From assembly GCF_015637705.1 (NCBI RefSeq), contig NZ_JADOBE010000001.1, positions 248,001 through 312,000 on the forward strand: 64,000 nt of DNA, read 5' to 3'. Source of the DNA: Pseudomonas sp. N040. GTDB taxonomy: Bacteria > Pseudomonadota > Gammaproteobacteria > Pseudomonadales > Pseudomonadaceae. Both the position numbers and the translations under genes were made by a program. This document shows positions 1 through 9,481 of the stretch, piece after piece; position 1 is the stretch's first letter; every line of letters starts with the position of its first letter. The notes beneath the pieces were generated by a model. The model was not told the DNA's origin and made no database searches. It saw only the letters and a list, made by a program, of their open reading frames with translations.

Positions 1-2059
1 ATTTGGTCACGTAGTCGACCGGTGACATGCCGGCGGCAGCCGCGTCACGGGTGATCTGCAGCGGGTTGCGATTGAGCTGCGGTGCACTCGGCAACCAGCC
101 GGCGCGTTCGGCGCGGATGTTGTAATCCAGCGCGTGCTCGGGGAACTGCGCCTTGTCGGCCAGCGGCGAGAGCACTTCGTGCATGCTCATCTTCTCGTGG
201 CGCCACTGCGAGCTGTGGTTGTAGAAGAAGCTGGTGCCGTTCATCTGGCGTGGCGGCCGGCTCCAGTCCAGGCCGAAGGCCAATGGCAGCCAGCCGCACT
301 GCGGACGCAGTTTTTCCTGACCCACGTAATGCGCCCAACCGCCACCGGTCTGGCCGACGCAACCGCACAACATCAGCATGTTGATCAGGCCGCGGTAGTT
401 CATGTCCATGTGGTACCAGTGGTTCATCGCCGCACCGACGATGATCATGCTGCGACCCTTGGTCTTGTCGGCGTTGTCGGCGAATTCGCGGGCGATCTGG
501 ATCGCCTTCTCGCGGGAAACCCCGGTGATCTGCTCCTGCCAGGCTGGCGTGCCCGGTACGCTGGCGTCGTCGTAGTCCCGGGCGACGTTGCCGCCACCCA
601 GACCACGGTCTATCGCCAGATTGGCGGCGGACAGGTCAAACACCGTAGTGACCTTGGCCTGTGTACCATCGGCCAGAGTGATGCTGCGCACCGGCACCCG
701 GCGCAGTTGCACATCGTCACCAGCCACATGCTGGAAGTGCTCGTGGGTCTGGCCGCCGAAATACGGGAAGGCCACTTCGGCAACGTCTTCGCCGATCAGG
801 CTCAGCTGCAGCTTGACCTCATTCCCGGCACCGCCTTCGCGGGCCTGAATGTTCCACTTGCCCTTCTCGCCCCAGCGGTAGCCGATCGAACCCAGCGGCG
901 ACACCAGCTGGTTGGTTTCGCTGTCCAGCGCGATGGTTTTCCACTCGGGGTTGTTGTCCTGCTCGAGGTTGGCGGTGAGGTCGGCGGCGCGCAGGAAGCG
1001 GTCGGGCTGGTAGTTACCTTCGCCATGATCCTTGAGCAGCACCAGCATCGGGAAGTCGGTGTAGCGGCGCACGTAGTCGGTGAAGTACTCGCTCGGCTGG
1101 TCGAGGTGGAATTCCTTGAAAATGACGTGGTTGAACGCCTGCGCCAGCGCCGCGTCGGTGCCCTGCTTGGGGTTCAGCCAGAGGTCGGTGAGCTTGGCCA
1201 CCTCGGAGTAGTCCGGGGTGATCGACACGGTCTTGGTGCCCTTGTAACGCACCTCGGTGAAGAAGTGCGCATCCGGGGTGCGCGTCTGCGGCACGTTGGA
1301 GCCCCAGGCGATGATGTAGTTGGAGTTGTACCAGTCGGCCGACTCCGGCACGTCGGTCTGCTCGCCCCACACCTGTGGCGAGGCGGGCGGCAGGTCGCAA
1401 TACCAGTCGTAGAAGGACAGGCAGACGCCGCCGATCAGCGACAGGTAACGTGAGCCGGCGGCATAGCTGACCATCGACATCGCCGGGATCGGCGAGAAGC
1501 CCACCACCCGGTCCGGGCCGAATTTCTTGACCGTGTAGACGTTGGCGGCAGCGATGATTTCATTCGCCTCGTCCCAGCTGGAACGGATGAAGCCGCCCAT
1601 GCCGCGCTTGCTCTTGTACGACTCGGCTTTCACCGGGTCGCTGACGATGCTGGCCCAGGCTTCCACCGGCGCCATGGTCAGGCGCGCCTCACGCCACAAC
1701 TTGAGCAGCGGCTTGCGGATCTTCGGGTACTTCAACCGATTGGCGCTGTAGATGTACCAGCTGTAGCTGGCCCCGCGCGGACAACCGCGCGGCTCGTGGT
1801 TGGGCAGGTCGTTGCGGGTGCGCGGGTAGTCGGTCTGCTGGGTTTCCCAGGTGATCAGGCCGTTCTTCACGTAGATCTTCCACGAGCAGGAACCGGTGCA
1901 GTTCACCCCGTGGGTAGAGCGCACGATCTTGTCGTACTGCCAGCGCGAACGGTAACCGTTTTCCCAGTCGCGGGATTCCTGGCGGGTCTCGCCATGGCCG
2001 TCGGCAAATTCACCCTGCTTGCGATTGAAGAAGCGCAGCTGGTCGAGTAAGTGGCTCAT
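1..2059 (-). CDS. narG: Respiratory nitrate reductase alpha subunit NarG (5' part; runs off left edge)
   Basis: Catalytic subunit of the membrane-bound nitrate reductase, which reduces nitrate to nitrite with electrons from quinol through NarH and NarI. 686 codons are visible, roughly the N-terminal 55% of a protein of about 1250 residues; the 3' end and narHJI lie outside the window. The start ATG is preceded by a GAGG ribosome site and gives MSHLLDQLRFF. The FS0 iron-sulfur ligands are visible as His50, Cys54, Cys58 (motif HGVNCTGSC) and Cys93 (RGCPRG). The molybdenum-site segment SFYDWYCDLPPASPQ is present. It is the last visible gene of a narK1-narK2-narG unit. No own promoter was found, only a palindromic repeat in the 100-bp gap before it. 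Confidence 0.97.
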   Translation of the reverse strand, partial: MSHLLDQLRFFNRKQGEFADGHGETRQESRDWENGYRSRWQYDKIVRSTHGVNCTGSCSWKIYVKNGLITWETQQTDYPRTRNDLPNHEPRGCPRGASYSWYIYSANRLKYPKIRKPLLKLWREARLTMAPVEAWASIVSDPVKAESYKSKRGMGGFIRSSWDEANEIIAAANVYTVKKFGPDRVVGFSPIPAMSMVSYAAGSRYLSLIGGVCLSFYDWYCDLPPASPQVWGEQTDVPESADWYNSNYIIAWGSNVPQTRTPDAHFFTEVRYKGTKTVSITPDYSEVAKLTDLWLNPKQGTDAALAQAFNHVIFKEFHLDQPSEYFTDYVRRYTDFPMLVLLKDHGEGNYQPDRFLRAADLTANLEQDNNPEWKTIALDSETNQLVSPLGSIGYRWGEKGKWNIQAREGGAGNEVKLQLSLIGEDVAEVAFPYFGGQTHEHFQHVAGDDVQLRRVPVRSITLADGTQAKVTTVFDLSAANLAIDRGLGGGNVARDYDDASVPGTPAWQEQITGVSREKAIQIAREFADNADKTKGRSMIIVGAAMNHWYHMDMNYRGLINMLMLCGCVGQTGGGWAHYVGQEKLRPQCGWLPLAFGLDWSRPPRQMNGTSFFYNHSSQWRHEKMSMHEVLSPLADKAQFPEHALDYNIRAERAGWLPSAPQLNRNPLQITRDAAAAGMSPVDYVTK

Positions 2060-2086
2060 TGTGGTGTCCTCAACAAATTTCAACAC

Positions 2087-2146
2087 GTAGGGTGGGCTTC
2101 AGCCCACCATGTGCACGGCTATCTGGTGGGCTGAAGCCCACCCTAC
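2087..2146. repeat. 60-bp inverted repeat (GTAGGGTGGGCTTC family) between narK2 and narG
   Basis: Two arms, 2087-2108 (begins GTAGGGTGGGCTTC) and 2125-2146 (its reverse complement), separated by 16 bp. Each arm is itself nearly palindromic. A near-identical element lies at 23444-23505. It sits inside the presumed nar operon, so it would be transcribed and fold in the mRNA ahead of narG. Confidence 0.85.
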
Positions 2147-2159
2147 GAATGTCACGGCC

Positions 2160-3575
2160 TCAGCAGGGCGTCTCGGCGCCCTTGCGCGAGTACCACCACC
2201 AGGTCACCAGGATGCAGCTGACGTAGTAGGCGACGAACAGGTACAGCGCCGCCTGCGGGCCGCCGGTCAGGGCCATCGAGGTGCCGAAGGATTTCGGGAT
2301 GAAGAAGGCGCCGTAGGCACCCACCGCGGAGCTGAAGCCGAGTACCGCGGCGGCTTCCTTGCCGGCGTTCTTGATCGCCGCGTCCTTGCCCGCTGCGCCC
2401 TGGCTGCTGCTCAGGCGCTCGTGGAGGGTGCGGAAGATCACCGGGATCATGCGGAAGGTCGAACCGTTGCCGACCCCGGTGGTGACGAACAGCAGCATGA
2501 ACATGATCAGGAAGCCGTAGAAGTTGCCCTCGCTGCCGGCCTGCGGCAGGAACTGCAGCACGCCGAACACCGCGGCGATCATCACCCCGAAGTTCCACAG
2601 GGTGACGCGCGCGCCGCCCAGCTTGTCGGCCAGCCAGCCCCCGACCGGACGGATCAGCGCACCAACCAGCGGGCCGAGGAAGGCGAACTTGAGCGGATCG
2701 ACACCTGGAAACTGGGTCTTGATCAGCATCGGGAAACCGGCGGCGAAACCGATAAACGAACCGAAGGTGGCCAGGTACAGCCAGCACATCAGCCAGTTGT
2801 GCTTGCGCTTGAAGATCACCGCCTGCTCGCTGAACGAGGCGCGCGCCGAGCTCAGGTCATTCATGCCGAACCAGGCGGCCACGGTCACCGCGAGGATGAA
2901 CGGCACCCAGATGAAGCCGGCGTTCTGCAGCCACAGCTGGCTGCCCCCGGCGACTTCCTGCGGGCTGCCACCGACGGCGCCAAACAGGCCGGCACCGATC
3001 ACCAGCGGCACACCGAACTGCATCACCGACACGCCGAGGTTGCCCAGGCCGGCGTTCAGACCCAGCGCGGTGCCCTGCTGGGCCTTGGGGTAGAAGAAAC
3101 TGATGTTGGACATCGATGAGGCGAAGTTGCCGCCACCGAAGCCGCAGAGCAGCGCGATGATCACGAACACGCTGTACGGCGTGCTCGGGTCCTGCACGGC
3201 AAAGCCCATCCACAGCGCCGGCAGGAGCAGGGAAGCAGTGCTCAGCGCGGTCCAGCGCCGGCCGCCGAAGATCGGCACCATGAACGAGTAGAAGATGCGC
3301 AGGGTGGCGCCGGACAAGCCGGGCAGCGCGGCCAGCCAGAACAGCTGGTCGGTGCTGAAGCTGAAACCGATGGCCGGCAGGCGCACGGTCACCGCGCTCC
3401 ACACCATCCACACGGCAAACGCCAGCAGCAGCGCCGGGATCGAGATCCACAGGTTGCGCGAGGCCACGGCCTTGCCGCCATTGGCCCAGAAGGTGGGATC
3501 TTCCGGACGCCAGTCGTGGATCACCGGTCCGGTATTGGGCAGCCCGGCTGCCGGGGCACTTTTGGTTACGGACAT
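2160..3575 (-). CDS. narK2: Nitrate/nitrite MFS transporter NarK2
   Basis: A 471-residue major facilitator protein of the nitrate/nitrite porter family with about 12 membrane segments. It matches the NarK2 type of pseudomonads (about 468 residues), which exchanges nitrate for nitrite during nitrate respiration. Glycine-rich nitrate signature segments are visible (CGFGGGNFASSMSNISFFYP and LGLNAGLGNLGVS). The ATG start has an AGGAGA site and lies 12 bp downstream of the narK1 stop; narG follows after 100 bp. The gene is therefore probably co-transcribed from the narK1 promoter. Confidence 0.95.
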   Translation of the reverse strand: MSVTKSAPAAGLPNTGPVIHDWRPEDPTFWANGGKAVASRNLWISIPALLLAFAVWMVWSAVTVRLPAIGFSFSTDQLFWLAALPGLSGATLRIFYSFMVPIFGGRRWTALSTASLLLPALWMGFAVQDPSTPYSVFVIIALLCGFGGGNFASSMSNISFFYPKAQQGTALGLNAGLGNLGVSVMQFGVPLVIGAGLFGAVGGSPQEVAGGSQLWLQNAGFIWVPFILAVTVAAWFGMNDLSSARASFSEQAVIFKRKHNWLMCWLYLATFGSFIGFAAGFPMLIKTQFPGVDPLKFAFLGPLVGALIRPVGGWLADKLGGARVTLWNFGVMIAAVFGVLQFLPQAGSEGNFYGFLIMFMLLFVTTGVGNGSTFRMIPVIFRTLHERLSSSQGAAGKDAAIKNAGKEAAAVLGFSSAVGAYGAFFIPKSFGTSMALTGGPQAALYLFVAYYVSCILVTWWWYSRKGAETPC

Positions 3576-3587
3576 GTTGAATCTCCT

Positions 3588-4856
3588 TCAGGCGTCAGAA
3601 GCGATGGCCATGGGGCTGCTGGAGCCCTGGCCCATCATTGGGGTCTTGCGAACTTCGCTGAGGTACATCCAGATCAGGGAGACCCAGACCACGCCGTACA
3701 TCAGCATGAAACAGGAAGAGCGCACGCCGGTGAGGTCGACCAGCGCTCCGAACAGGATCGGCAGGACAAAGCCGCCCAGGCCGCCGGCCAGGCCGACGAT
3801 GCCGGACACCGCGCCCATGTTGGTGGGGAACTCGTCGGAGATGTACTTGAACACCGAGGCCTTGCCGAACGCCCAGGCGATGCCCATCAGGAACATCAGC
3901 GCGGTGAACAGGTAGACGTTGAGGCCGATGTGGAAGGTCTCGGGGCCGGTGACGGTGTGGATGGTGAAATCGGTCTGCGGATAGGACAGCAGGAACAGGC
4001 AGATCCAGCTCACCCACATCACCCACCAGGTCACGCTGTGCGCGCCCCACTTGTCCGACAGCCAGCCGCCGATGGCGCGCAGCACGCCGCCCGGCAGGGA
4101 GAAGCAGGCGGCCAGCAGGGCCGCGGACTGCAGGTTGAAGCCGTATTCCTGCACGTAGTACTTGGTCATCCACAGCGACATGGCCACGTAACCGCCGAAG
4201 ACGATCGAGTAGTACTGGCAATAGCGCCACACGCGCGGGTCGCGCAGGGTTTTCAGCTGCTCGGCCAGCGGCACGCTACCGGCCACACGGTGGTTCTTGT
4301 CCTCGTAGGTGAGGAACCAGAACAGCAGCGCGGTGACGAACATCACCAGCGAGTAGACCTTGGGCACCATCTGCCAGCTGGCCGCAGCGATGATCGCCGG
4401 CGCCGCAAATTTGGTTACCGCAGCACCGGCGTTGCCGGCACCGAAGATGCCCATCGCCGTGCCCTGGGTGGATTTGTCGAACCACTTGGCGACGTAGGCG
4501 ATCCCCACCGAAAACGAGCCGCCGGCCATGCCGACAAACAGCCCCAGCAGCAGGAAGTGCCAGAACTCGGTGGCCATGCTGATCAGGTAGATCGGCAGCA
4601 CACAGACCAGCATCAGCACGAAGAACACGATGCGCCCGCCGAACTTGTCGGTGAGCAGACCGAGCGGCAGGCGGATCAGCGAGCCGGTCAGCACCGGGGT
4701 CGCCGCCAGCAGGCCGAACTGGGTTTCATTGAGCTGCAGCAGTTCCTTGATCGGCACGCCGAGTACGGCGAACATCATCCAGACCATGAAGCAGACGGTG
4801 AATGCCGTGGTACTCATGCCCAGCACCAGGCCTTGCTTGAGTTTCTGACCAGCCAT
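3588..4856 (-). CDS. narK1: Nitrate transporter NarK1 (MFS)
   Basis: A 422-residue MFS protein with about 12 membrane helices, of the NarK1/NasA-like group (nitrate:proton symport in Paracoccus and Pseudomonas). Family segments include GMAGGSFSVGIAYVAKWF and GIFGAGNAGAAVTKF. It is the first gene of the narK1-narK2-narG unit and is divergent from narX. An ANR/DNR box centred 65 bp upstream of the start codon and a NarL palindrome further upstream indicate activation under low oxygen plus nitrate. The pairing of two NarK types ahead of narG is the usual Pseudomonas arrangement. Confidence 0.95.
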   Translation of the reverse strand: MAGQKLKQGLVLGMSTTAFTVCFMVWMMFAVLGVPIKELLQLNETQFGLLAATPVLTGSLIRLPLGLLTDKFGGRIVFFVLMLVCVLPIYLISMATEFWHFLLLGLFVGMAGGSFSVGIAYVAKWFDKSTQGTAMGIFGAGNAGAAVTKFAAPAIIAAASWQMVPKVYSLVMFVTALLFWFLTYEDKNHRVAGSVPLAEQLKTLRDPRVWRYCQYYSIVFGGYVAMSLWMTKYYVQEYGFNLQSAALLAACFSLPGGVLRAIGGWLSDKWGAHSVTWWVMWVSWICLFLLSYPQTDFTIHTVTGPETFHIGLNVYLFTALMFLMGIAWAFGKASVFKYISDEFPTNMGAVSGIVGLAGGLGGFVLPILFGALVDLTGVRSSCFMLMYGVVWVSLIWMYLSEVRKTPMMGQGSSSPMAIASDA

Positions 4857-4914
4857 GACCGGTTCCTTTTTCAGTTGTCATGGCGGCACACTAGACCGGG
4901 AACCCCGCAGAAAG

Positions 4915-4928
4915 TTGATCTGCATCAA
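4915..4928 (-). promoter_or_regulatory. ANR/DNR (FNR-type) box upstream of narK1
   Basis: The 14-mer TTGATCTGCATCAA is a perfect TTGAT-N4-ATCAA dyad, centred 65 bp upstream of the narK1 start codon. If it acts at the usual -41.5 position, transcription would start about 24 bp upstream of the ATG. Confidence 0.85.
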
Positions 4929-4963
4929 GCTCGGCGCTGCTGGCGAAACCCGCCGACAGCGTG

Positions 4964-4985
4964 CTCTACCTCCAAAGAGGTAGAG
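4964..4985. promoter_or_regulatory. NarL-type 7-2-7 site in a perfect 9-4-9 palindrome
   Basis: CTCTACCTC-N4-GAGGTAGAG. The central TACCTCC-AA-AGAGGTA (4967-4982) fits the NarL heptamer arrangement with one mismatch. It lies between the ANR box and narX, about 118 bp from the narK1 start and 116 bp from the narX start, so it may serve either promoter. Upstream at 5012-5024 is an IHF-like motif with one mismatch (TTTCAA-N4-TTA), which I regard as weak. Confidence 0.75.
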
Positions 4986-5090
4986 CTGAAATTTCAAATT
5001 AACTCCATTATTTTCAACAAGTTAATTGCTCCCCCAGCAGCCCTTCAGGGATCCCTGGGGCATACCGAACTCTTTAGGGGTAGCCCACCC

Positions 5091-6893
5091 ATGTTGCAGT
5101 GGCTGAAAAGCTCGTTACCGGCGCGCGCCGGCCTCGCGGTGATCCTGATCGCCGTGCTGGCCCTCTCCAGCGCGATCAGTGCCGGGTTGCTGGCCTGGGT
5201 CAGCGAAGACGATGCGGCGGCGATCAACACCGCCGGTTCGCTGCGCATGGCCACTTACCGGCTGAGCTGGAAACTCGAGAGCGGCGCCAGCCCGGAGCAG
5301 ATCGGCGCATTGCAGGCCGATCTCGACCAGCGCCTGCACAGCAAGGCGCTGCGCAAACTGCTCAGCGGCAAGGCCGACGACGCGCTGCAGCAGTCCTTCA
5401 ACCAGCTGCTGGGCAACTGGCAGGACAACCTGCGCCCGGCGCTCGAGCGCGGCGACAAGGCCTTCTTCCAGCAGCAGGCCGACACCTTCGTCGCCCAGCT
5501 CGAGCATTTCGTCTCCCTCCTGCAGCAGCAGAGCGAGCGCCGCCAGGGCTGGCAGCAGAGCATCCAGGGCGCCGCCCTGCTGCTAACGGTGTTCATCCTG
5601 CTGGTCGGCATGTACCAGTTGCAGAACGGCGTGATCATCCCGCTGAACGACCTGGTCAGCGCCACCGAGCGCTTCCGTGCCGGCGATCTGGATGCGCGCA
5701 TCGAGTACCGCTCCGAGGACGAGCTGGGGCTGATGGCGCTGAGCTTCAACGCCATGGCCGATGCCATCGAGGAATCGCACCGCACCCTGGAAAGCCGCGT
5801 GCGCGAAAAGACCCAGAACCTGGCACAGAGCAACGCCGCGCTGGAACTGCTCTACCTGAGCAGCCGCAGCTTCGCCAGCAGCCCGGCCAACGCCGCGCAA
5901 CTGGACCAGCTGATCGACCGCTTCCAGCAGCGCCTGCCCGGCCTGCGCCTGAGCCTGTGCCTGCATGGCAACCCGCTGGAGCCGGGCGAGCAGCTGATCG
6001 CCCTGCATGGCAACCAGTCACGCGAGGTCTGCTCGATCAACGACTGCGACAGCTGCGAGCGCCAGAACCAGCCGAGCGTGCAGTCATTTAGCATTACCAG
6101 CCAGGGCCACAACTTCGGTGACCTGCGCGCCCATTACGATGACGGCCATGCGCCGCAGACCTGGGAGCGCGAACTGATCGGCGCGCTGACCAACCTGATC
6201 GGCACCGCGCTGTCGCTGGAACGCCAGCGCGAGCAGGACAACCGTCTGCTGCTGCTGGATGAACGCACCACCATTGCCCGCGAACTGCACGACTCGCTGG
6301 CGCAGGCGCTGTCCTACATGAAGCTGCAGGTCAGCCGCCTGCAGACCCTGATCCGCCGCGGCGAGAGCGCCGAGCAACTGGAAGCGGTCAGCGAGGAAAT
6401 TCGCGAAGGGCTGAACAACGCCTACCGCCAGCTGCGCGAACTGCTGACCACCTTCCGCCTGCAGATCCAGGACGGCGGGCTGCAGCAGGCCCTCGAGGAT
6501 ACCGCCCACGAATTCGCCAGCCGCGGCAACTTCGAGGTGCAGCTGGACTGCGCGTCACTGCCGTTCAGCCTGACCGCCACCGAGCAGATCCACCTGCTGC
6601 AAATCGCCCGCGAAGCGCTGTCCAACTGTGCCCGCCACGCCGCTGCCGCGCATGCCTGGATCAGCCTGCGGCAGCACGAAGAGGACCTCGAACTGCTGAT
6701 CGAGGACGACGGCTGCGGCATCACTCCCGGCTTCGACAGCCGCCAGCACCATGGCCTGACCATCATGCAGGAGCGTGCCCGCAGCCTCCACGGACGCCTG
6801 CAGATGGGCGCCAGGGCGGGCGGCGGGACACGTATCGAGCTGCACTTCCGCCCGCACTTTCTCAGCCAGCACAGTGACAAGGAGTCCGCATGA
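5091..6893 (+). CDS. narX: Nitrate sensor histidine kinase NarX
   Basis: A 600-residue membrane sensor kinase that detects nitrate in the periplasm and phosphorylates NarL. TM1 is at about residues 12-36. The P-box nitrate motif (residues 43-58, including INTAGSLRMATYRL) follows directly, TM2 is at about 159-177 and a HAMP segment at 178-235. A central module holds a Cys cluster (Cys314, Cys319, Cys322). The HisKA_3 motif is ARELHDSLAQ with His400 as phospho-acceptor, followed by a HATPase domain to the C-terminus. The reading frame stays open far upstream through narK1, but the family's N-terminus begins at this ATG. The stop overlaps the narL start by 4 bp, so the two are translationally coupled. 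Confidence 0.96.
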   Translation: MLQWLKSSLPARAGLAVILIAVLALSSAISAGLLAWVSEDDAAAINTAGSLRMATYRLSWKLESGASPEQIGALQADLDQRLHSKALRKLLSGKADDALQQSFNQLLGNWQDNLRPALERGDKAFFQQQADTFVAQLEHFVSLLQQQSERRQGWQQSIQGAALLLTVFILLVGMYQLQNGVIIPLNDLVSATERFRAGDLDARIEYRSEDELGLMALSFNAMADAIEESHRTLESRVREKTQNLAQSNAALELLYLSSRSFASSPANAAQLDQLIDRFQQRLPGLRLSLCLHGNPLEPGEQLIALHGNQSREVCSINDCDSCERQNQPSVQSFSITSQGHNFGDLRAHYDDGHAPQTWERELIGALTNLIGTALSLERQREQDNRLLLLDERTTIARELHDSLAQALSYMKLQVSRLQTLIRRGESAEQLEAVSEEIREGLNNAYRQLRELLTTFRLQIQDGGLQQALEDTAHEFASRGNFEVQLDCASLPFSLTATEQIHLLQIAREALSNCARHAAAAHAWISLRQHEEDLELLIEDDGCGITPGFDSRQHHGLTIMQERARSLHGRLQMGARAGGGTRIELHFRPHFLSQHSDKESA

Positions 6894-7528
6894 ACAGCCC
6901 CGTGGCCCATACCCTGCTGCTGGTCGACGATCACCCGATGATGCGCCGCGGCCTGCGCCAGCTGCTCGACCTGGAAGACGACCTGCTGGTGATCGGCGAG
7001 GCCGGCAATGGCCTGGAAGCCCTGCAGCTGGTCGCCGAGCTGCAGCCGCAGCTGGTACTGCTGGACAACAACATGCCGGAAATGAACGGCGTGGAAACTC
7101 TCAAGCGCCTGCGCGAACAGGGCTACAAGGGCAAGATCCTGCTGTTTACCGTGTCCGACGATGAAACCGACGTGCGCGACGCCCTGCGCTTTGGCGCCGA
7201 TGGCTACCTGCTCAAGGACATGGAACCGGAGAAACTCATCCAGCAGCTGCGCGAGGCCCTGCAGGGCGCGCTGGTGATCAGCCCGGCACTCACCCGCGTA
7301 CTGGCTCAGGCGCTGCGCACCCCGCCGAGCGCCAGCCAGCTGGACCTCACCGACCGTGAACGGCAGGTGCTGAAGATGATCGCCGGCGGCAACAGCAACA
7401 AGGTGATCGGCAACAAGCTGGGCATCACCGAAGGCACGGTGAAAGTCCACGTGAAAAACCTGCTGCACAAGCTCGGCCTGCGCTCGCGCGTCGAAGCCGC
7501 CGTATGGGCCATGGAGCATATGCGCTGA
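6890..7528 (+). CDS. narL: Nitrate response regulator NarL
   Basis: A 212-residue NarL/FixJ-type regulator. The receiver domain has DD at 13-14, phospho-acceptor Asp59 in LLDNNMPEMNG and a conserved Lys near residue 109. The LuxR-type helix-turn-helix is at about 147-205 (LTDRERQVLKMIAGG...KVHVKNLLHKL). It forms a two-component pair with NarX through an ATGA overlap. Likely targets seen here are the NarL-like sites upstream of narK1/narX and of the Dnr gene. Confidence 0.96.
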   Translation: MNSPVAHTLLLVDDHPMMRRGLRQLLDLEDDLLVIGEAGNGLEALQLVAELQPQLVLLDNNMPEMNGVETLKRLREQGYKGKILLFTVSDDETDVRDALRFGADGYLLKDMEPEKLIQQLREALQGALVISPALTRVLAQALRTPPSASQLDLTDRERQVLKMIAGGNSNKVIGNKLGITEGTVKVHVKNLLHKLGLRSRVEAAVWAMEHMR

Positions 7529-7822
7529 AGCTTGGCGCAACCCCACAACCCCTGTAGGAGCGGCGCCCTCGCCGCGACAAGGCCAGCTCCGCACGGCCGG
7601 ACCAGAGCCGGGGTGCCGCCCAGCCGGCGCCGCTGACTGTCACCCGAGCGTCCCGAAAAGTTGCCGTTACACCGCGATTATGCTGTGATGCCGCCGCCAT
7701 CTGCGCGCCAGGCGCAGGCTGCGCAGAGCACTCTCTCCGGATGACTTGAGCATGACTGAACCGATCTGCCCGCCGGCAACCGCCCGACGGGCCAGACCCC
7801 TTGCGGACGCGGCCCAGCGCTG
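7529..7822. other. Intergenic gap, narL to lasso cluster, with one REP-like half element
   Basis: 294 bp without a convincing gene. Positions 7553-7578 carry a short palindrome (TGTAGGAGCGGCGCC...) of the TGTAGGAGC repeat type common in pseudomonads. The promoter of the lasso exporter is expected here, but I see no good -35/-10 pair and no FNR-type or NarL-type site. Confidence 0.5.
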
Positions 7823-9481
7823 ATGGAACTGCGCACCTTGCTGGCCTACGCCACACCCTACCGCTGGCCGCTGACGCTGGTGGCCCTGCTGATGCTCTGC
7901 AGCTCGGCGCTGACCCTCGCCGTGCCGTGGCTGGCCGGGCAACTGCTGGGCGGCCTCTTCACCGGGCAGGGCGCGGTTCCCGACGCACTGGTCGGTTGGC
8001 TGCTGCTGGCGCTGGGGTTGATTGCCGCGCTGAAGATCGTCAGCGCCTGGCTGTCCGGCTCGATCTCGACACGCCTGCTGGCCGACCTGCGCCAGCGCGT
8101 CTACGACCATTTGCAAAGCCTGCCGCTGGCCTTCCACCAGGCGCACCGGCAGGGCGATACCCTGGCTTTGATGACCTGGGAAGTGTCACGCCTCAGCCAG
8201 TTCCTCAGCGGCACCCTGGTCAGCGTGCCGCCGCTACTGCTCACCGCGCTCGGTGCCTGCGTGCTGATGCTGCGCATCGATCCGCTGCTGGCGTTACTGG
8301 TGCCGCTGCTGGTGCCGGCCTTCTACCTGATCCTGAAGATCGTTGGCCGGCGCCTGCGCGGGCTGGCGCAGGCCCTGCAGGAGGCCGAAGCCGGCGTGGT
8401 CAGCCTAGCCGAGGAGAACCTGGAAATGCTCCCGGCGCTGAAAAGCTTTACCCGTGAAGCCGCAGAGTCGCACCGCTATCGCACCCAGATCGACCAGGCC
8501 ATGCGCCTGACCCTGCGGCAAAACCGCATCTACGCCGCCATGGAGCCGCTGATCGGTTTCATCGCCGCCGCGGCCGCCGTGCTGCTGCTGTTCTTCGCCG
8601 GGCAGAGCCTGCACGCCGGCAACCTGAGCGCCGCCGAGCTGTTCAGTTTCCTCTTCTATGCCGCGCTGCTGACCCAGCCGGTCGGCGCGCTGGCCAACCT
8701 GTACGGGCAGATCCAGACCACCCGCGGCACCCTGGCGCGTTTGCAGAACGTCCTGCAGGAACCACCCGAGCCCGGCTATGCCGCCACTGGCCGCTTGCCC
8801 GCGGCGCATGGCGAGATCCGCTTCGAGGGGCTGCGCTTTGCCTACCCGGGCCGCGAACTGACGCTGGACGGCGTCGACCTGCTGCTCCGCGCTGGCGAAA
8901 CCGTGGCCCTGACCGGGCCCAACGGCGCCGGCAAGAGCACCCTGGTCGCGCTGCTGCTGCGCCTGTACGAGCCCCAGGGCGGGCGCATCCTGCTCGACGG
9001 CCAGGATATCGCCGGCATCCAGCTGCAGGACCTGCGCCGGCAGATCGGCGTGGTCCCGCAGCGCGCGCTGCTGTTCAACGGCAGCGTGCGCGCCAATATC
9101 GCCTACGGCCTGCCCGGCGCCAGCGAGGCGCAGATCGAGCACGCCGCTCGCCTGGCCCAGGCCTGGGCGTTCATCCAGCACCTGCCGCAGGGCCTCGACA
9201 CCGAGATTGGCGACCATGGCGTGCGCCTCTCCGGCGGCCAGCGCCAACGCATCGCCCTGGCCCGCGCCTTCGTCAAGGACCCGCCGATCCTGGTGCTCGA
9301 CGAAGCCACCTCGATGTACGACCTGGAAGGCGAGAGCGCCTTCATCGAAGCCTGCGCCGACGCCCTGCACGGCCGCACGGTGATCCTGATCACCCACCGC
9401 CCGGCCAGCCTGGCGCTGGCCCAGCGCATCCTGCGGGTGGAAAATGGCAGGGTGATCGAAACCGGGGAAACACGGCCATGA
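7823..9481 (+). CDS. Lasso-peptide ABC exporter (LasD/McjD-like)
   Basis: A 552-residue half-transporter: an N-terminal six-helix ABC membrane domain (about 1-310) fused to an ATPase domain. Walker A is GPNGAGKS at 365-372, the signature LSGGQ is at 469-473, Walker B ILVLDEAT is at 489-496 and the H-loop His is 525. It presumably exports the mature lasso peptide and gives immunity, like McjD for microcin J25. The assignment to the lasso pathway rests on context: its stop overlaps the start of the lasso cyclase by 4 bp. The ribosome site is weak. No peptidase C39 domain is present, as expected when the leader is removed by a separate B2 enzyme. Confidence 0.88.
   Translation: MELRTLLAYATPYRWPLTLVALLMLCSSALTLAVPWLAGQLLGGLFTGQGAVPDALVGWLLLALGLIAALKIVSAWLSGSISTRLLADLRQRVYDHLQSLPLAFHQAHRQGDTLALMTWEVSRLSQFLSGTLVSVPPLLLTALGACVLMLRIDPLLALLVPLLVPAFYLILKIVGRRLRGLAQALQEAEAGVVSLAEENLEMLPALKSFTREAAESHRYRTQIDQAMRLTLRQNRIYAAMEPLIGFIAAAAAVLLLFFAGQSLHAGNLSAAELFSFLFYAALLTQPVGALANLYGQIQTTRGTLARLQNVLQEPPEPGYAATGRLPAAHGEIRFEGLRFAYPGRELTLDGVDLLLRAGETVALTGPNGAGKSTLVALLLRLYEPQGGRILLDGQDIAGIQLQDLRRQIGVVPQRALLFNGSVRANIAYGLPGASEAQIEHAARLAQAWAFIQHLPQGLDTEIGDHGVRLSGGQRQRIALARAFVKDPPILVLDEATSMYDLEGESAFIEACADALHGRTVILITHRPASLALAQRILRVENGRVIETGETRP

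Noticed and set aside
3516..5090. Plus-strand open frame running in frame into narX
   Set aside because: It is antisense to narK1, whose protein is clearly conserved; the translated product is His/Gln/Arg-rich shadow sequence. narX starts at 5091.
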